DNA of 35,663 nucleotides from Marmoricola sp. (GTDB lineage: Bacteria > Actinomycetota > Actinomycetes > Propionibacteriales > Nocardioidaceae): positions 1 to 35,663 of the forward strand of contig NZ_JAOPXI010000018.1 of assembly GCF_025965215.1 (NCBI RefSeq), given 5' to 3'. Made by a program: the position numbers and the translations under genes. This document shows, in pieces, positions 22,351-30,221 of this stretch. Below the pieces are notes generated by a model. It saw only the letters and a list, made by a program, of their open reading frames with translations, ran no database searches and was not told the DNA's origin. The stretch's first letter is position 1. Each line of letters begins with the position of its first letter.

Positions 22351-23789
22351 TGAGTGAATACCTTTTGCCGGACGTCGGCGAGGGATTGATCGAGGCCGAG
22401 ATCGTGACCTGGCGGGTCAAGGTCGGTGACGAGGTCAAGATCAACGACATCGTCGTGGAGATCGAGACCGCCAAGTCGCTGGTCGAGCTGCCGTCGCCGT
22501 ACGCCGGCACCGTCGAGGCGCTGCTGGTCTCCGAGGGCGAGACCGTGGCCGTGGGCACGCCGATCATCCGGATCGGCGACGGAGTCGCGGCCCCGGCTGC
22601 GGCGCCGGAGTCACCGGGCGAGATCGACCTGTCCAACCCGGCTGCCTCGGGCGGGGGGGAGGGCGAGAGCCTGGTCGGTCGCAACAAGGTCGACCGCGCG
22701 CCGGTACGCCGTGCCCGCAAGACCCTTCCCGAAGCCGCGGGCGTGCATGCCGCGAAGGCCGACGTCCACGACGTCTACAACCTCGGTGCGCCGCAGCAGC
22801 ACGACCGGGTGATGCAGCTCGTCGAGGCCGTGGTGGCGGAGGCTCCCGAGCCTTCCTCAGCGGTCGTCGATCTTGCCGATACCCCGATGGGTTCGGCGGT
22901 GACCCTGGCGAAGCCGCCCGTCCGCAAGCTGGCCAAGGATCTCGGAGTCGACCTGGCCAGCTGCGCTGCGACCGGTCCGGGAGGCGTCGTCACCCGTGCT
23001 GACGTCGAGGCCGCGGCCGGGACTCCGGTCGTCGAGGAAGGCGCCCCGGCGCCCGTGGGGACACCGTCACTCGGTCTCGCCGACCGCCGCGAGCCGATCA
23101 AGGGCGTCCGCAAGATGATGGGCGCCGCGATGGTGGCCTCGGCGTTCACGGCACCGCACGTCACGGAGTGGATCACCGTCGACGTCACCCGCAGCACCGA
23201 GTTCGTGGCGAGGTTGAGGTCGCGTCGCGAGTTCGCCGGGGTGAAGGTCTCGCCGCTGCTGATCCTGGCGGCCGCGTGCATCCGCGCGATCCGCCGTACG
23301 CCGGTGATCAACTCGTGGTGGGACGAAGCCAACCAGGAGGTCGTCTTCAAGGGAGCCGTGAACCTCGGGATCGCCGCGGCGACCCCGCGCGGCCTCGTCG
23401 TCCCGAACATCAAGGACGCCGACTCGCTCTCCTTGCTCGACCTTGCGGGAGCCCTCGGCGACCTGACCGCGGTCGCGCGCGAGGGCAGGACCCAGCCGGC
23501 GGAGATGAGCGGCGGGACGTTCACGATCACCAACGTCGGCGTGTTCGGGGTCGACGGGGGTACCCCGATCATCAACCCGGGCGAGTCGGCGATTCTCTGC
23601 TTCGGGGCGACCAAGCGCTTGCCGTGGGTGGTCACCGACGGCGGCGGGAACGAATCGCTGGAGATCCGCGACGTCTGCACCCTCACGCTCTCCTTCGACC
23701 ACCGGCACGTCGACGGCGAGAGCGGTTCGCGGTTCCTGGCCGATGTCGCCTCGATGATGGAGGACCCGGCAGCAGCGTTGCTCTTCTGA
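22350..23789 (+). CDS. Dihydrolipoamide acyltransferase (E2 component)
   Basis: A 479-residue E2. One lipoyl domain (1-78) has the lipoylated Lys42 in EIETAKSLVELP. The peripheral subunit-binding domain is at about 188-222 (PPVRKLAKDLGVDLASCAATGPGGVVTRADVE). The catalytic domain runs from about 245 to the end with FTITNVGVFGVDGGTPIINPGESAIL and the active-site SFDHRHVDGE. It transfers the acyl group to CoA and forms the complex core. The linker between the lipoyl and binding domains is unusually charged (about residues 100-165) rather than plain Ala/Pro. No E3 gene is in the window, so E3 must come from elsewhere. Confidence 0.9.
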   Translation: MSEYLLPDVGEGLIEAEIVTWRVKVGDEVKINDIVVEIETAKSLVELPSPYAGTVEALLVSEGETVAVGTPIIRIGDGVAAPAAAPESPGEIDLSNPAASGGGEGESLVGRNKVDRAPVRRARKTLPEAAGVHAAKADVHDVYNLGAPQQHDRVMQLVEAVVAEAPEPSSAVVDLADTPMGSAVTLAKPPVRKLAKDLGVDLASCAATGPGGVVTRADVEAAAGTPVVEEGAPAPVGTPSLGLADRREPIKGVRKMMGAAMVASAFTAPHVTEWITVDVTRSTEFVARLRSRREFAGVKVSPLLILAAACIRAIRRTPVINSWWDEANQEVVFKGAVNLGIAAATPRGLVVPNIKDADSLSLLDLAGALGDLTAVAREGRTQPAEMSGGTFTITNVGVFGVDGGTPIINPGESAILCFGATKRLPWVVTDGGGNESLEIRDVCTLTLSFDHRHVDGESGSRFLADVASMMEDPAAALLF

Positions 23790-23857
23790 GAACGCTTGTG
23801 CGCAGCTGGTCATCCCGCTGTGCCCGCCACCCGGTGCTCGTCGGGTCGGCTTGTGCC

Positions 23858-24814
23858 ATGGACGACCGATGGCAGCCGCGATGTCACCCACCGACCTCGT
23901 TGGTTCGTCCGGTCGCTGTCGATCCGGCGGGGCTGTCAGGCCCCACCGAAGGGCAGGCCAGAGGGCCCCGTTGGCGGCGTACGTCCCCCAGGCTGTACGT
24001 CGCGAGCGAGGTCGAACCGACCGTTGAGCAGCGGATTCTCGAGCAATCAATGCGGCTTCCCGCTGGGGGAGCCGTGACCGGATGGGCTGCGCTCCGGCTC
24101 GCCGATGCAGGGTTCTTCGACGGCTTCGCCCACGATGGTCACACGGCCCTCGACGTACCGCTCCGCCTTCCTCCGGGTCGCGACATGCGGCGTGGTGCCG
24201 GATTCACGGTGCGTCGGGAGCGATTGCCTCCCGGCGAGGTCGTCGACCGGTACGGCATTGCGTGCACTACTCCTGCTCGCGCAACGTTCGACGCGGTACG
24301 GCAGGCCGGGAACCTGAGGTCTGCCGTGGTGGTCATCGACATGGCGCTAGCTGCCGGCATCGTGACTCGGGTCGAGATTGATGCGCTGCTGGCCGACCGG
24401 GCCGGATGGTCCGGACGGGCGCTTGCGCGGGCTGCTGTGACGTTGTCGGACCACGGCTCCCGGTCGCCGCAAGAGACCAGGATGCGACTGATCTGGCTGC
24501 TCGACGCAGGCTATTTGCGGCCGCTCTGCAACCCGGCGGTCGGCGACTCCTCCGGAACCTGGATCGGTCGCCCCGACTTGCTGTCCACTGAGCTCAGCGT
24601 CGTCGGCGAGTACGACGGCGCGTTCCATCGCGGACAAGCGCGTCACCGGTCCGACGTGCGACGCGAAGACCTCTTCAGGCGAGCCGGCCTCGAGATGTTC
24701 ACGATCGTCGGAGGCGACCTTGTGAACGTGCCACTCGTAGTTGATCGCATGAAATCAGCTGTCTTGCGTGCTCAGGAGAGTCCGCGGGCTCGGTCCTGGA
24801 CCTTGAAGCGCTAG
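23858..24814 (+). CDS. AbiEi antitoxin-like / DUF559-like protein
   Basis: A 318-residue protein of a type very common in Nocardioides-like genomes. The N-terminal part (GQARGPRWRRTSPRLYVASEV, GGAVTGWAALRLADAGFFDG) resembles the winged-helix region of AbiEi antitoxins. The C-terminal part (GRPDLLSTELSVVGEYDGAFH, DVRREDLFRRAGLEMFTIVGGDLV) resembles the Vsr/DUF559 nuclease-like fold. The tracked ORF runs through from an out-of-frame reading of the E2 gene. I chose the ATG at 23858, though no clear ribosome binding site precedes it. No AbiEii toxin is adjacent, so a complete toxin-antitoxin system is not supported. Codon use is slightly less GC-biased than its neighbours. Confidence 0.6.
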   Translation: MDDRWQPRCHPPTSLVRPVAVDPAGLSGPTEGQARGPRWRRTSPRLYVASEVEPTVEQRILEQSMRLPAGGAVTGWAALRLADAGFFDGFAHDGHTALDVPLRLPPGRDMRRGAGFTVRRERLPPGEVVDRYGIACTTPARATFDAVRQAGNLRSAVVVIDMALAAGIVTRVEIDALLADRAGWSGRALARAAVTLSDHGSRSPQETRMRLIWLLDAGYLRPLCNPAVGDSSGTWIGRPDLLSTELSVVGEYDGAFHRGQARHRSDVRREDLFRRAGLEMFTIVGGDLVNVPLVVDRMKSAVLRAQESPRARSWTLKR

Positions 24815-25027
24815 CTAGTGCAACCGCTCGGTCGTGACAAGGCGGCTCGGCACACCGAGATGGTGCGAACGCCTCTGAACGACAACCGCCCCCCGCGCCA
24901 GGCGCCCTGTTCCCCCGAACCAGGTGCATGACGCGGGGGACTGAAGGTCACCCCACAGAAGGTCAACGACCGAGCACACGGGCAGGTCACGCGCAGGACA
25001 GGGGCCAAACTGGTGATCTGGCTCGCG

Positions 25028-26542
25028 TCAGGAGTCCTTGAAGCGGATCAACCCTGCCAAGGTGGGCATGTACGCGGCGCCATCGGGGCCGAGGTAGATC
25101 GACGCGTAGTGGTTGTTCCACTGGATGCCGTTCCCGGTGCGCTGCATCCACTGCGTCTTCCCGGTTCGGATGTCGACTGCCGAGAAGTACCAGCTGTCGT
25201 CGAGCAACCAGGACTTCGGCTTCGCATAGAGGTACAGCAGGCCGTTGGCGAGCGACAGCTTGGGCACGGTGGTCGGCGAGACGATCGGGTTGGTCCAGTC
25301 GACCTGGCAGGTGTGGTCGGCGTTCAGGGTCACCTTCGCGACGCCGCCGGTGGTCGTGGCGCCGAGCTCGGTGCTCTGCACGCCGGAGTAGCCGTAGTTG
25401 TTCTCGACGATCACCGACGCACTGCCGCCGCTGCCGCCGGCGTAGGCGAGGCTGTTCTCGGTGTCCGACGCGCCGTCGCCGAAGACGGGTGCCTGGCACA
25501 GGAGCTTGCCGGCGTCGGCGCCGTCGCGCTGGTAGAACTGCACGTGCATGCGCGGGTCGGCGTTGTCGGTGATCGCCACGATGTGCTGGCCGATCAGGGT
25601 CGGCGTCGTGCCCGAGCCCTGGGAGAGCTGGCCGGGCTTCTGCACACTGCCGCGGTCGTAGGCCGCGGACCAGCGGATCGCCGGTGTTCCGCTCGCGTCG
25701 GCGGCGACGGCGTACAGCTTGTGGTCGGTGACCAGGTAGATCGCACCGGTCTCGTCACCGGAGATCGAGTTGTAGATCCCCTCGCCCGCAGGCAGCTGCA
25801 GGGTCCTGACTGCTCCGGTGGTCGGGTCGATCGCGCCGACCAGGCCGTTCTGGGTCACGAAGAAGGTTCGACCCGACCAGTCAGGGAGGGTGGCGACCAG
25901 GCAGTCATCGGAGGCGACGACGCCCGAGACGTCGTACGTGCCCAGGGTGGTGAACCCGTTCGGGTCGACGCGGACCTTCAGCACCTGGCGGGCCGAGGTG
26001 ACGACGTAGGCGATGTCGTCGTGGCTCGGAGATGTGTTCAGCGAGAAGTAGGTGCCTCCGCAGATGTCGGTGAACGGGTTCGTCAGCGGGTAGAGCGATC
26101 GGTTCGACGTCGTCAGGTCCGGGCCCAGGGTGCGCAAGGTGGTCGGGTCGATCAACCGGAGTGCGAAGCCCTGCAGGCCGCCGCACAGACCGACGATGTG
26201 GCCCCGCGAGTCGAAGGCCATGGTGGCGCACTCGGAGACGCCGTACGACGCGGAGCGCACCGAGAGGTGGGCCCCGAGGGGGCCGCTGACCTCGTAGGCG
26301 TTGGAGCCGTAGGCGTCGTTGTGCATCGAGTTCGTGCCGTTGGGCGACAGGTACGGGTTCTGCGGGATCGGGTCGTACGGCAACGGGTTCGCGGTCGCCG
26401 CGGTGCCGGAGAACGACTCGGTGAGGAAGTCGGTCGGCAGCGACGGGATCGGCAACAGTCCGTCGGCGGCACCGATCTGCGCCGGCACGAGGACCGCGAG
26501 GGCGGCGAGGACGGTGATGGCGATCAGGCGAACGCGGTTCAT
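25028..26542 (-). CDS. Secreted beta-propeller (PQQ/WD-like) protein
   Basis: A 504-residue exported protein. A Sec signal peptide is visible (MNRVRLIAITVLAALAVLVPAQIGAADG, probable cleavage after IGA). The mature part is a series of beta-rich repeats with the form 'value, time/identity, GxIYxV': RGHIVGLCGGLQGFAL, RTFFVTQNGLVGAIDPTTGAV, GAIYLVTDHKLYAVAADASG, GLLYLYAKPKSW and AAYMPTLAGLIRFKDS. This suggests a seven- or eight-bladed propeller. No enzymatic residues are recognised. It overlaps by 4 nt the upstream steroid-dehydrogenase-like SDR gene and so shares its KstR-type control. A role in binding or processing a steroid-like substrate outside the cell is inference only. Confidence 0.65.
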   Translation of the reverse strand: MNRVRLIAITVLAALAVLVPAQIGAADGLLPIPSLPTDFLTESFSGTAATANPLPYDPIPQNPYLSPNGTNSMHNDAYGSNAYEVSGPLGAHLSVRSASYGVSECATMAFDSRGHIVGLCGGLQGFALRLIDPTTLRTLGPDLTTSNRSLYPLTNPFTDICGGTYFSLNTSPSHDDIAYVVTSARQVLKVRVDPNGFTTLGTYDVSGVVASDDCLVATLPDWSGRTFFVTQNGLVGAIDPTTGAVRTLQLPAGEGIYNSISGDETGAIYLVTDHKLYAVAADASGTPAIRWSAAYDRGSVQKPGQLSQGSGTTPTLIGQHIVAITDNADPRMHVQFYQRDGADAGKLLCQAPVFGDGASDTENSLAYAGGSGGSASVIVENNYGYSGVQSTELGATTTGGVAKVTLNADHTCQVDWTNPIVSPTTVPKLSLANGLLYLYAKPKSWLLDDSWYFSAVDIRTGKTQWMQRTGNGIQWNNHYASIYLGPDGAAYMPTLAGLIRFKDS

Positions 26543-27354
26543 GGAATCTCCAACGGGAAGGTCGTGAGGTCGGTGCTGCGAGGGGGTGCCGTGTTGAGGA
26601 TCGCGTCGGTGCCGCCGTCGGCGAGGATCATCGTGCCGACCAGCAGGCTCGCTTCGGTCGAGAGCAGGAACGCGATCAGTGCGGCGACCTCCTCGGGCTC
26701 GCCCGGCCGGCCGAGCGCGTTCGGGTAGACGTCGGCGAACGGTCCGAAGACGGGGTCCTTGCGCAGGGCGTCGGTCATCGGGGTGGCGATCAGACCCGGT
26801 GCGATCGCGTTGATCCGGATCCCGGCACCACCCCAGGCGGGCAGCACCGCTTCCCGGCGCGCCCAGGAGGCCAGGGCGAACTTCGAGACCGGGTACATCA
26901 TCACGGCCTCGTGTTCGGCGGCGAGCGCGCGGGCGGTCTCCTCGTCGTCGGCCAGGCAGGCCTCCACGACGCCGTCACTGGTCCAACCGGGCTGGCACGT
27001 CACCGAGTTCGAGGCGATCAGCACCACCGAGGCCGACCCCGATCTCGCGAGCAGCGGGTGCAGGCCGATGGCGAGCGCGACGGCGCCGAAGTAGTTCACG
27101 GAGATGAGCAGCGCCGGGTCGGTGCCGGTATAGCCGGCGATGCCAGCGCAGGGCACGAGTCCGTCGATCCCGTCGGGGGAGAGTTCCCCGACCCGGCTCA
27201 CGGCTTCCGCTCGACCGGTAGCAGCGCTGAGGTCCACGTCGATGTCGGCTCCGGCCAGGTCGATGCCGATGACCCGGTGCCCGTCCCGCTCGAGGCGCGC
27301 CGCCGTGGCGGCACCGATCCCGGACGCTGCACCGGTGACCACGTAAGTTCTCAC
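26539..27354 (-). CDS. Short-chain dehydrogenase, 3-alpha-hydroxysteroid dehydrogenase-like
   Basis: A 271-residue classical SDR. The NAD(P) motif is TGAASGIG (residues 7-14), with Asp32 in GIDLAG favouring NAD. Candidate catalytic residues are Ser115 or Ser117, Tyr154 and Lys158 (YPVSK). The usual NNAG is replaced by PCAG, and the blocks DGLVPCAGIAG, SVNYFGA and GTMILADGGTDAI resemble Comamonas 3-alpha-HSD as I remember it. The GTG start at 27354 has no ribosome binding site; TCCAAT plus 6 nt precedes it, so it may be leaderless. A perfect KstR-type operator lies 14 nt upstream. The tracked ORF runs on upstream antisense to the next gene. Confidence 0.8.
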   Translation of the reverse strand: MRTYVVTGAASGIGAATAARLERDGHRVIGIDLAGADIDVDLSAATGRAEAVSRVGELSPDGIDGLVPCAGIAGYTGTDPALLISVNYFGAVALAIGLHPLLARSGSASVVLIASNSVTCQPGWTSDGVVEACLADDEETARALAAEHEAVMMYPVSKFALASWARREAVLPAWGGAGIRINAIAPGLIATPMTDALRKDPVFGPFADVYPNALGRPGEPEEVAALIAFLLSTEASLLVGTMILADGGTDAILNTAPPRSTDLTTFPLEIP

Positions 27355-27368
27355 CGGGCTATTGGAAC

Positions 27369-27382
27369 TGAAACACGTTCTA
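27369..27382. promoter_or_regulatory. KstR-type operator (TNNAACNNGTTNNA)
   Basis: TGAAACACGTTCTA matches the KstR palindrome TNNAACNNGTTNNA at every fixed position, on both strands. It sits just upstream of the inferred -10 (TCCAAT) of the SDR gene, where a repressor would block transcription. KstR-family TetR regulators control steroid and cholesterol catabolic genes in actinobacteria. Confidence 0.7.
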
Positions 27383-27433
27383 GTGTCTACCTTTTGCCGG
27401 TCGAGGAGGCTTCGCAGCAGCCGTCTCGAAACC

Positions 27434-28924
27434 TCAGACGCCTGTTGCGAAGCGCCGGGCCCGCACGGCGACGAGCTCGGCGGGGTCCTGGTGGAACAAG
27501 GTCGAGAGCTCGAACTCGAGGACGGCGCCGACCCGGTGGCAGAACGCCTCGGCTTCCTCGGCGGCGTCGGGGTGCTCGGCGATGATCCGGTCGACCACGC
27601 CGACCTCAGCGAGGTCGATCGCCCGGATCCGCTGGGACCTGGCCATCTCCGGGGCGTGCTCGGTGTCGCGGTGGACGATCGCGCTCGCACCCTCCGGGGG
27701 AAGCGGCGAGAGCCACGCGTGCTGGGCGGCGATCACCCGGTCGGCAGGCAGCAGCGCCAGGGCGCCGCCCCCGTTTCCCTGGCCGAGCATCAGGCACACG
27801 GTCGGTGCCTCCAGGGTGACCAGCTCGGCCAGGCTGCGCGCGATCTCGCCGGCCAGCCCGCCCTCTTCCGCCTCAGGACTCAGCGCAGCACCGGGAGTGT
27901 CGATCACCGTGAGCAGCGGGATGCCCAGGTCGACCGCCAGTCGCATGCCGCGACGAGCCTCGCGCAGGGCGCCCGGGCCTAACGGCTGGTCGGTGGTCTG
28001 CCCGCGCCGGTCCTGTCCCAGGAACACGCACGGCGCGTCTCCGAAGCGGGCCAGCGCGATCATCAGGCCGGGGTCGGCCTCGCCCTGCCCGGTGCCGTTG
28101 AGCGGGACCACGTCAGTGGCGGCGTACCGCAGCAGGCGTCGTACGCCGGGCCGGTCCGGACGCCGCGAGCGCACGACAGCGTCCCAGGTATCGACGTCCG
28201 GCACGTCCTCGTCGGGGTCGTGCGGTGCTGGCAGCGGCGGCCGGGCGAGCAGGATCGAGAGCGTCCGGTCCAGCAGGTCGGCGATGCCCTCGGGCGGGAC
28301 GACACCGTCGATGATCCCGTGCGCGTACAGGTTCTCCGAAGTCTGTACGTCGGCCGGGAACGGCTGCCCGTAGAGCGCCTCGAAGACGCGTGGGCCGAGG
28401 AAGCCGACCAGCGCCCCGGGCTCCGCGATGGTTACGTGGCCAAGTGATCCCCAGGAGGCCATCACGCCGCCGGTGGTCGGGTTCCGCAGGTAGACGAGGT
28501 AGGGATGGCCGGCCGACTTGTGCGCCGCGATCGCTGCCGAGATGCCGATCATGTGCACGAAAGCGGGAGTGCCTTCCTGCATCCGGGTACCGCCGCTGAC
28601 CGGCGCCGCCAGCAGCGGGATGCCTTCGGTCGTGGCACGTTCGATGCCGGCCACCAGACGCGTCGCCGCGGCCTGGCCGATCGACCCGGCGAGGAACGCG
28701 AATTCGCAGGCGATCACCGCGACCCGACGCCCGTGCATGAGGCCCTCACCGGTCACCACGGACTCGTCCACCCCGGACTTCTCGCGGGCGGCGTCCAGCT
28801 CAGCGGCGTACGCCGTACTGATCGCGCCGTACCTCGGGGGTAGGTCCCAGGAGATCCACGAACCCTCGTCGAGCACGAGCGTGATCAGCTCGAGGGCGCT
28901 GAGCCGCGCTCCGGGGGAGGTCAT
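27434..28924 (-). CDS. Fused AccD-AccA acyl-CoA carboxyltransferase (AccD3-like)
   Basis: A 496-residue carboxyltransferase. The N-terminal half carries beta-subunit features: LLAAPVSGGTRMQEG, RNPTTGGVMASWGSLGHVTIAEPGALVGFLGPRV. The C-terminal half carries alpha-subunit features: LTVIDTPGAALSPEAEEGGLAGEIARSLAEL, LGQGNGGGALALLPADRV and PEGASAIVHRD. The E. coli-type Cys4 zinc finger is missing. Length and fusion order match mycobacterial AccD3. It transfers a carboxyl group from biotin-carrier protein to an acyl-CoA; the biotin carboxylase subunit is not in the window. The ATG overlaps the stop of an ECF sigma gene (ATGA), and no Shine-Dalgarno lies close by, so translation probably depends on coupling. 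Confidence 0.82.
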   Translation of the reverse strand: MTSPGARLSALELITLVLDEGSWISWDLPPRYGAISTAYAAELDAAREKSGVDESVVTGEGLMHGRRVAVIACEFAFLAGSIGQAAATRLVAGIERATTEGIPLLAAPVSGGTRMQEGTPAFVHMIGISAAIAAHKSAGHPYLVYLRNPTTGGVMASWGSLGHVTIAEPGALVGFLGPRVFEALYGQPFPADVQTSENLYAHGIIDGVVPPEGIADLLDRTLSILLARPPLPAPHDPDEDVPDVDTWDAVVRSRRPDRPGVRRLLRYAATDVVPLNGTGQGEADPGLMIALARFGDAPCVFLGQDRRGQTTDQPLGPGALREARRGMRLAVDLGIPLLTVIDTPGAALSPEAEEGGLAGEIARSLAELVTLEAPTVCLMLGQGNGGGALALLPADRVIAAQHAWLSPLPPEGASAIVHRDTEHAPEMARSQRIRAIDLAEVGVVDRIIAEHPDAAEEAEAFCHRVGAVLEFELSTLFHQDPAELVAVRARRFATGV

Positions 28925-29535
28925 CGGCTGATCGTACGAGACCCCTGTGACCGGACGACGGGCTCGGGCTGGTTCACGAGTGATCGGCGAAGTCCGCGGC
29001 GCGCACGGAAGGCCAGCTGGTGGGTCGCGTTGACGTGTAACCCGAGCTCCGCGGCGACCTGCTCCCAGGAGGCGTCGTCGACGTAGATCCGCACGAGAAC
29101 GTGGCGCCAACGCGGCTGCAGGGCATCGATCGCCCGGTGAATGCGCGTTTCGTCGAAGGTGTGCAGCACCGAAGTCTCCGTCGACGGGGTCCGCGCGACG
29201 ATGGCGCTGTCGCTGATCTGGATCCAGTCCTCGCAGTCGCCGACGAGGCTCAGACGCTGGGCGCGCCGGACCTCGGTGAAGAACTCGTTGCGAATCGCAG
29301 CGCTGGCGTAGCCGACAAAGTTGGTCCGGGGGCCAGCTCCCTGCTGCAGCTTGAGCCAGATCTTCGTCACGGACTCGGCGACGAGATCCTCGGCCAGGCC
29401 AGGGCCACCGAGCCGGCGAGCAACGCCCAACATCGCCGATCGATGTCGGCAGTACAGCTCGGAGAATGCGTCGCTGTCGCCGTCACGAGCCTCCGCGAGC
29501 AGCTCTAGGTCGGTGCGGTCAATCATGGTGAACAC
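28921..29535 (-). CDS. ECF-like RNA polymerase sigma factor
   Basis: A 204-residue sigma-70-family protein. Region 2 shows DAFSELYCRHRSAMLGVARRLGGPGLAEDLVAESVTKIWLKL and FVGYASAAIRNEFFTEVRRAQR. Region 4 shows ALQPRWRHVLVRIYVDDASWEQVAAELGLHVNATHQLAFRARRGLRRSL, where the usual GTVKSR turn is replaced by HVNATHQL. No anti-sigma gene is adjacent. It is instead coupled by 4 nt to the AccD-AccA fusion. The GTG at 29535 has AGGGGG 9 nt upstream; an ATG at 29526 is an alternative. It is divergent from the MarR gene. Confidence 0.78.
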   Translation of the reverse strand: MFTMIDRTDLELLAEARDGDSDAFSELYCRHRSAMLGVARRLGGPGLAEDLVAESVTKIWLKLQQGAGPRTNFVGYASAAIRNEFFTEVRRAQRLSLVGDCEDWIQISDSAIVARTPSTETSVLHTFDETRIHRAIDALQPRWRHVLVRIYVDDASWEQVAAELGLHVNATHQLAFRARRGLRRSLVNQPEPVVRSQGSRTISR

Positions 29536-29595
29536 GAGCGGGATCCCCCTGGCAAGAACGAGTCGAAGGACTTACGAGACTTGTAACTCCTCGTT

Positions 29596-29611
29596 ACTCC
29601 AAGTTTGGAGT
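29596..29611. promoter_or_regulatory. MarR-type operator, copy 1
   Basis: ACTCCAA-GT-TTGGAGT is a perfect inverted repeat with 7-bp arms, in the region between the divergent sigma and MarR genes. Its size suits a MarR dimer. Confidence 0.6.
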
Positions 29612-29623
29612 ACTCTGAGAGTA
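29611..29623. promoter_or_regulatory. Palindrome adjoining MarR operator copy 1
   Basis: TACTCT-G-AGAGTA is a perfect 6-bp-arm dyad sharing one base with the end of the first operator. It may be a second protein site or an extension of the first. Confidence 0.4.
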
Positions 29624-29632
29624 CGCAAAAGA

Positions 29633-29648
29633 ACTCCAAAGTTGGAAC
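29633..29648. promoter_or_regulatory. MarR-type operator, copy 2 (imperfect)
   Basis: ACTCCAA-AG-TTGGAAC repeats the first operator sequence 37 bp downstream with a weaker right arm. It lies 57 nt before the MarR start codon. Confidence 0.5.
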
Positions 29649-29705
29649 GTTCTCGGGGTAGGGTCCGTCTCGGGAACGAGACCAGGACGGACCGACGGGA
29701 GAGAT

Positions 29706-30212
29706 GTGAGTTCACCGCTGAATCCCGACGACGACCCGTGGCTCTCGGCTGAGGAGTTGACGACCTGGCGCCTCTACCGTTCGGTGGTCCTGCTCGTCGA
29801 GGACATCCTCGAGCAGCAGCTCCGCTCGGAGTCCGGGATCACCCACCAGCACTTCTCGGTCCTGGTGGTCCTCTCGGACTCCCCTGATCAGTGCCTGCGG
29901 ATGACCGATCTCGCCGCCCAGCTGACCATCACCCGCACGCGCCTGACCTACGTGATCCAGCAGATGGAGAAACGAGGCTGGGTCACCCGCACCGACCATC
30001 CCGAGGACGGCCGCAGCCACCTCGTGCAGCTGACAGCTGCCGGCATCGACGAGCTCGCGCAGGTGGCTCCGGGCCACGCGCGAACCGTCAAGCTGGCAGT
30101 CTTCGGAAAGCTCAGCCCCGAACAGGTCGTCGCCCTGGGCGAGATCTACGAGACCGTTCTCCAGGGCATCGAGCTCGGCCCGACGAACACGCGACTTCCC
30201 TGGCGCCGGTGA
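29706..30212 (+). CDS. MarR-family transcriptional regulator
   Basis: A 168-residue regulator. The winged helix includes THQHFSVLVVLSDSP, LRMTDLAAQLTITRTRLTYVIQQMEKRGWVTR (recognition helix) and the wing DHPEDGRSHLVQLTAAG, with flanking helices for dimerisation. The GTG start has GGGAGA just upstream. Two copies of an ACTCCAA/TTGGAGT dyad precede it and probably mediate autorepression and control of the divergent sigma-carboxyltransferase unit. MarR proteins respond to phenolic or lipophilic ligands; the ligand here is unknown. Confidence 0.87.
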   Translation: MSSPLNPDDDPWLSAEELTTWRLYRSVVLLVEDILEQQLRSESGITHQHFSVLVVLSDSPDQCLRMTDLAAQLTITRTRLTYVIQQMEKRGWVTRTDHPEDGRSHLVQLTAAGIDELAQVAPGHARTVKLAVFGKLSPEQVVALGEIYETVLQGIELGPTNTRLPWRR

Positions 30213-30221
30213 CTACCGAGC

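Noticed and set aside
23858-24814. Complete type IV toxin-antitoxin system
   Set aside because: No AbiEii-like nucleotidyltransferase toxin is adjacent on either side.
25013-26728. 571-aa plus-strand ORF opposite the propeller gene
   Set aside because: Val/Gly/Arg-rich shadow. The minus-strand frame has a signal peptide and beta-propeller repeats.
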